Below are positions 31,951-32,076 of a stretch of DNA of 32,076 nucleotides, piece by piece (position 1 is the first letter of the stretch; every line of letters begins with the position of its first letter). The position numbers and the translations under genes are program-made. Below the pieces are notes generated by a model that was not told the DNA's origin, searched no databases, and saw nothing but the letters and a program-made list of their open reading frames with translations. The stretch is from positions 1 to 32,076 of the forward strand of contig SUWU01000024.1 of the NCBI GenBank assembly GCA_015061295.1. The letters are read 5' to 3'. This DNA is from Lentimicrobiaceae bacterium (GTDB taxonomy: Bacteria > Bacteroidota > Bacteroidia > Bacteroidales > F082).

Positions 31951-32076
31951 ATGATAACAATAGAAAACTGCAAAGAGTTATGTAAGAGGATTGAATCCTT
32001 GAGGAGGTATCTTTGACATCGACGGTAAGTTGATGCAGATTAAAGAATTAGACGAACAGACCAATGCCGACGGCTT
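31951..32076 (+). CDS. prfB: Peptide chain release factor 2 (5' part), programmed frameshift
   Basis: ATG 31951 encodes MITIENCKELCKRIESLRRYL and reaches TGA at 32014-32016. Shifting +1 at that point gives DIDGKLMQIKELDEQTNADG, which runs to the window end. Both halves match the first 40 residues of RF2, which ends translation at UGA and UAA; the gene continues past the right edge. The in-frame UGA is the standard autoregulatory stop, so this is not a broken gene. The leader is about 20 nt from the predicted start of transcription. Confidence 0.95.
32002..32016 (+). promoter_or_regulatory. RF2 programmed +1 frameshift site
   Basis: AGGAGG (32002-32007), three bases, then CTT TGA followed by C. 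This is the same layout as the well-known prfB site (SD-like element, slippery CUU, UGA C). The SD-like hexamer is notable because start codons elsewhere in this window lack one. Confidence 0.93.

Noticed and set aside
32014..32016. TGA as a true end of a 21-residue peptide
   Set aside because: Position, SD-like hexamer and CTT-TGA-C context are those of the prfB programmed frameshift, and RF2-like sequence resumes in the +1 frame.

Overview
The window comes from an AT-rich member of the Bacteroidota, most likely Bacteroidales-like. The grounds are an intact Bat (aerotolerance) operon, a secreted protein with a type IX secretion (T9SS) C-terminal signal, recurrent promoters of the Bacteroidota form TTG-N19-21-TAnnTTTG, and almost no Shine-Dalgarno sequences before start codons. 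All functions are read from translated motifs and gene order; no search was run.

Layout. 1-3030 (minus) is the first 1010 codons of a large secreted PKD-repeat protein that runs off the left edge. 3.2-4.5 kb (minus) holds two genome-sanitation genes, rdgB and ung. A 42-residue lipoprotein gene (plus) and a strong two-way terminator follow. 4.8-8.0 kb (minus) is a 1065-residue T9SS-exported BNR/beta-propeller-type protein. 8.1-16.5 kb (minus) is an eight-gene moxR-DUF58-(membrane protein)-batA-batB-batC-batD-batE operon with overlapping or near-abutting genes, preceded by an ECF sigma factor gene. 17.1-17.46 kb is a divergent control region with three 20-bp direct repeats.

17.5-24.4 kb (plus) is a tightly packed housekeeping/envelope cluster: DUF2520 Rossmann protein, KdsC-like phosphatase, UbiA-family prenyltransferase, Maf, SurE, LpxB and ComEC. 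Next come tRNA-Asp(GUC) with its own promoter and terminator, an M20 amidohydrolase, a nucleosidase overlapping a YgiQ-type radical SAM protein, a convergent FGE-fold lipoprotein, recX, an NCS2/AzgA-type purine permease split by one extra G, and the start of prfB with its programmed +1 frameshift site at the right edge.

The least ordinary DNA is intergenic. The 540 bp between the permease and prfB stacks five repeat or structure types: a long imperfect hairpin, an 8-bp GACTC tandem, a structured RNA-like element containing twelve G-runs, an AATTAAC tandem and a GTC-rich tract. Other points of interest are the 20-bp triple repeat at 17341, overlapping inverted repeats at the comEC start, and the permease frameshift. 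I did not find a clearly new multi-gene system; the Bat operon is a known type.
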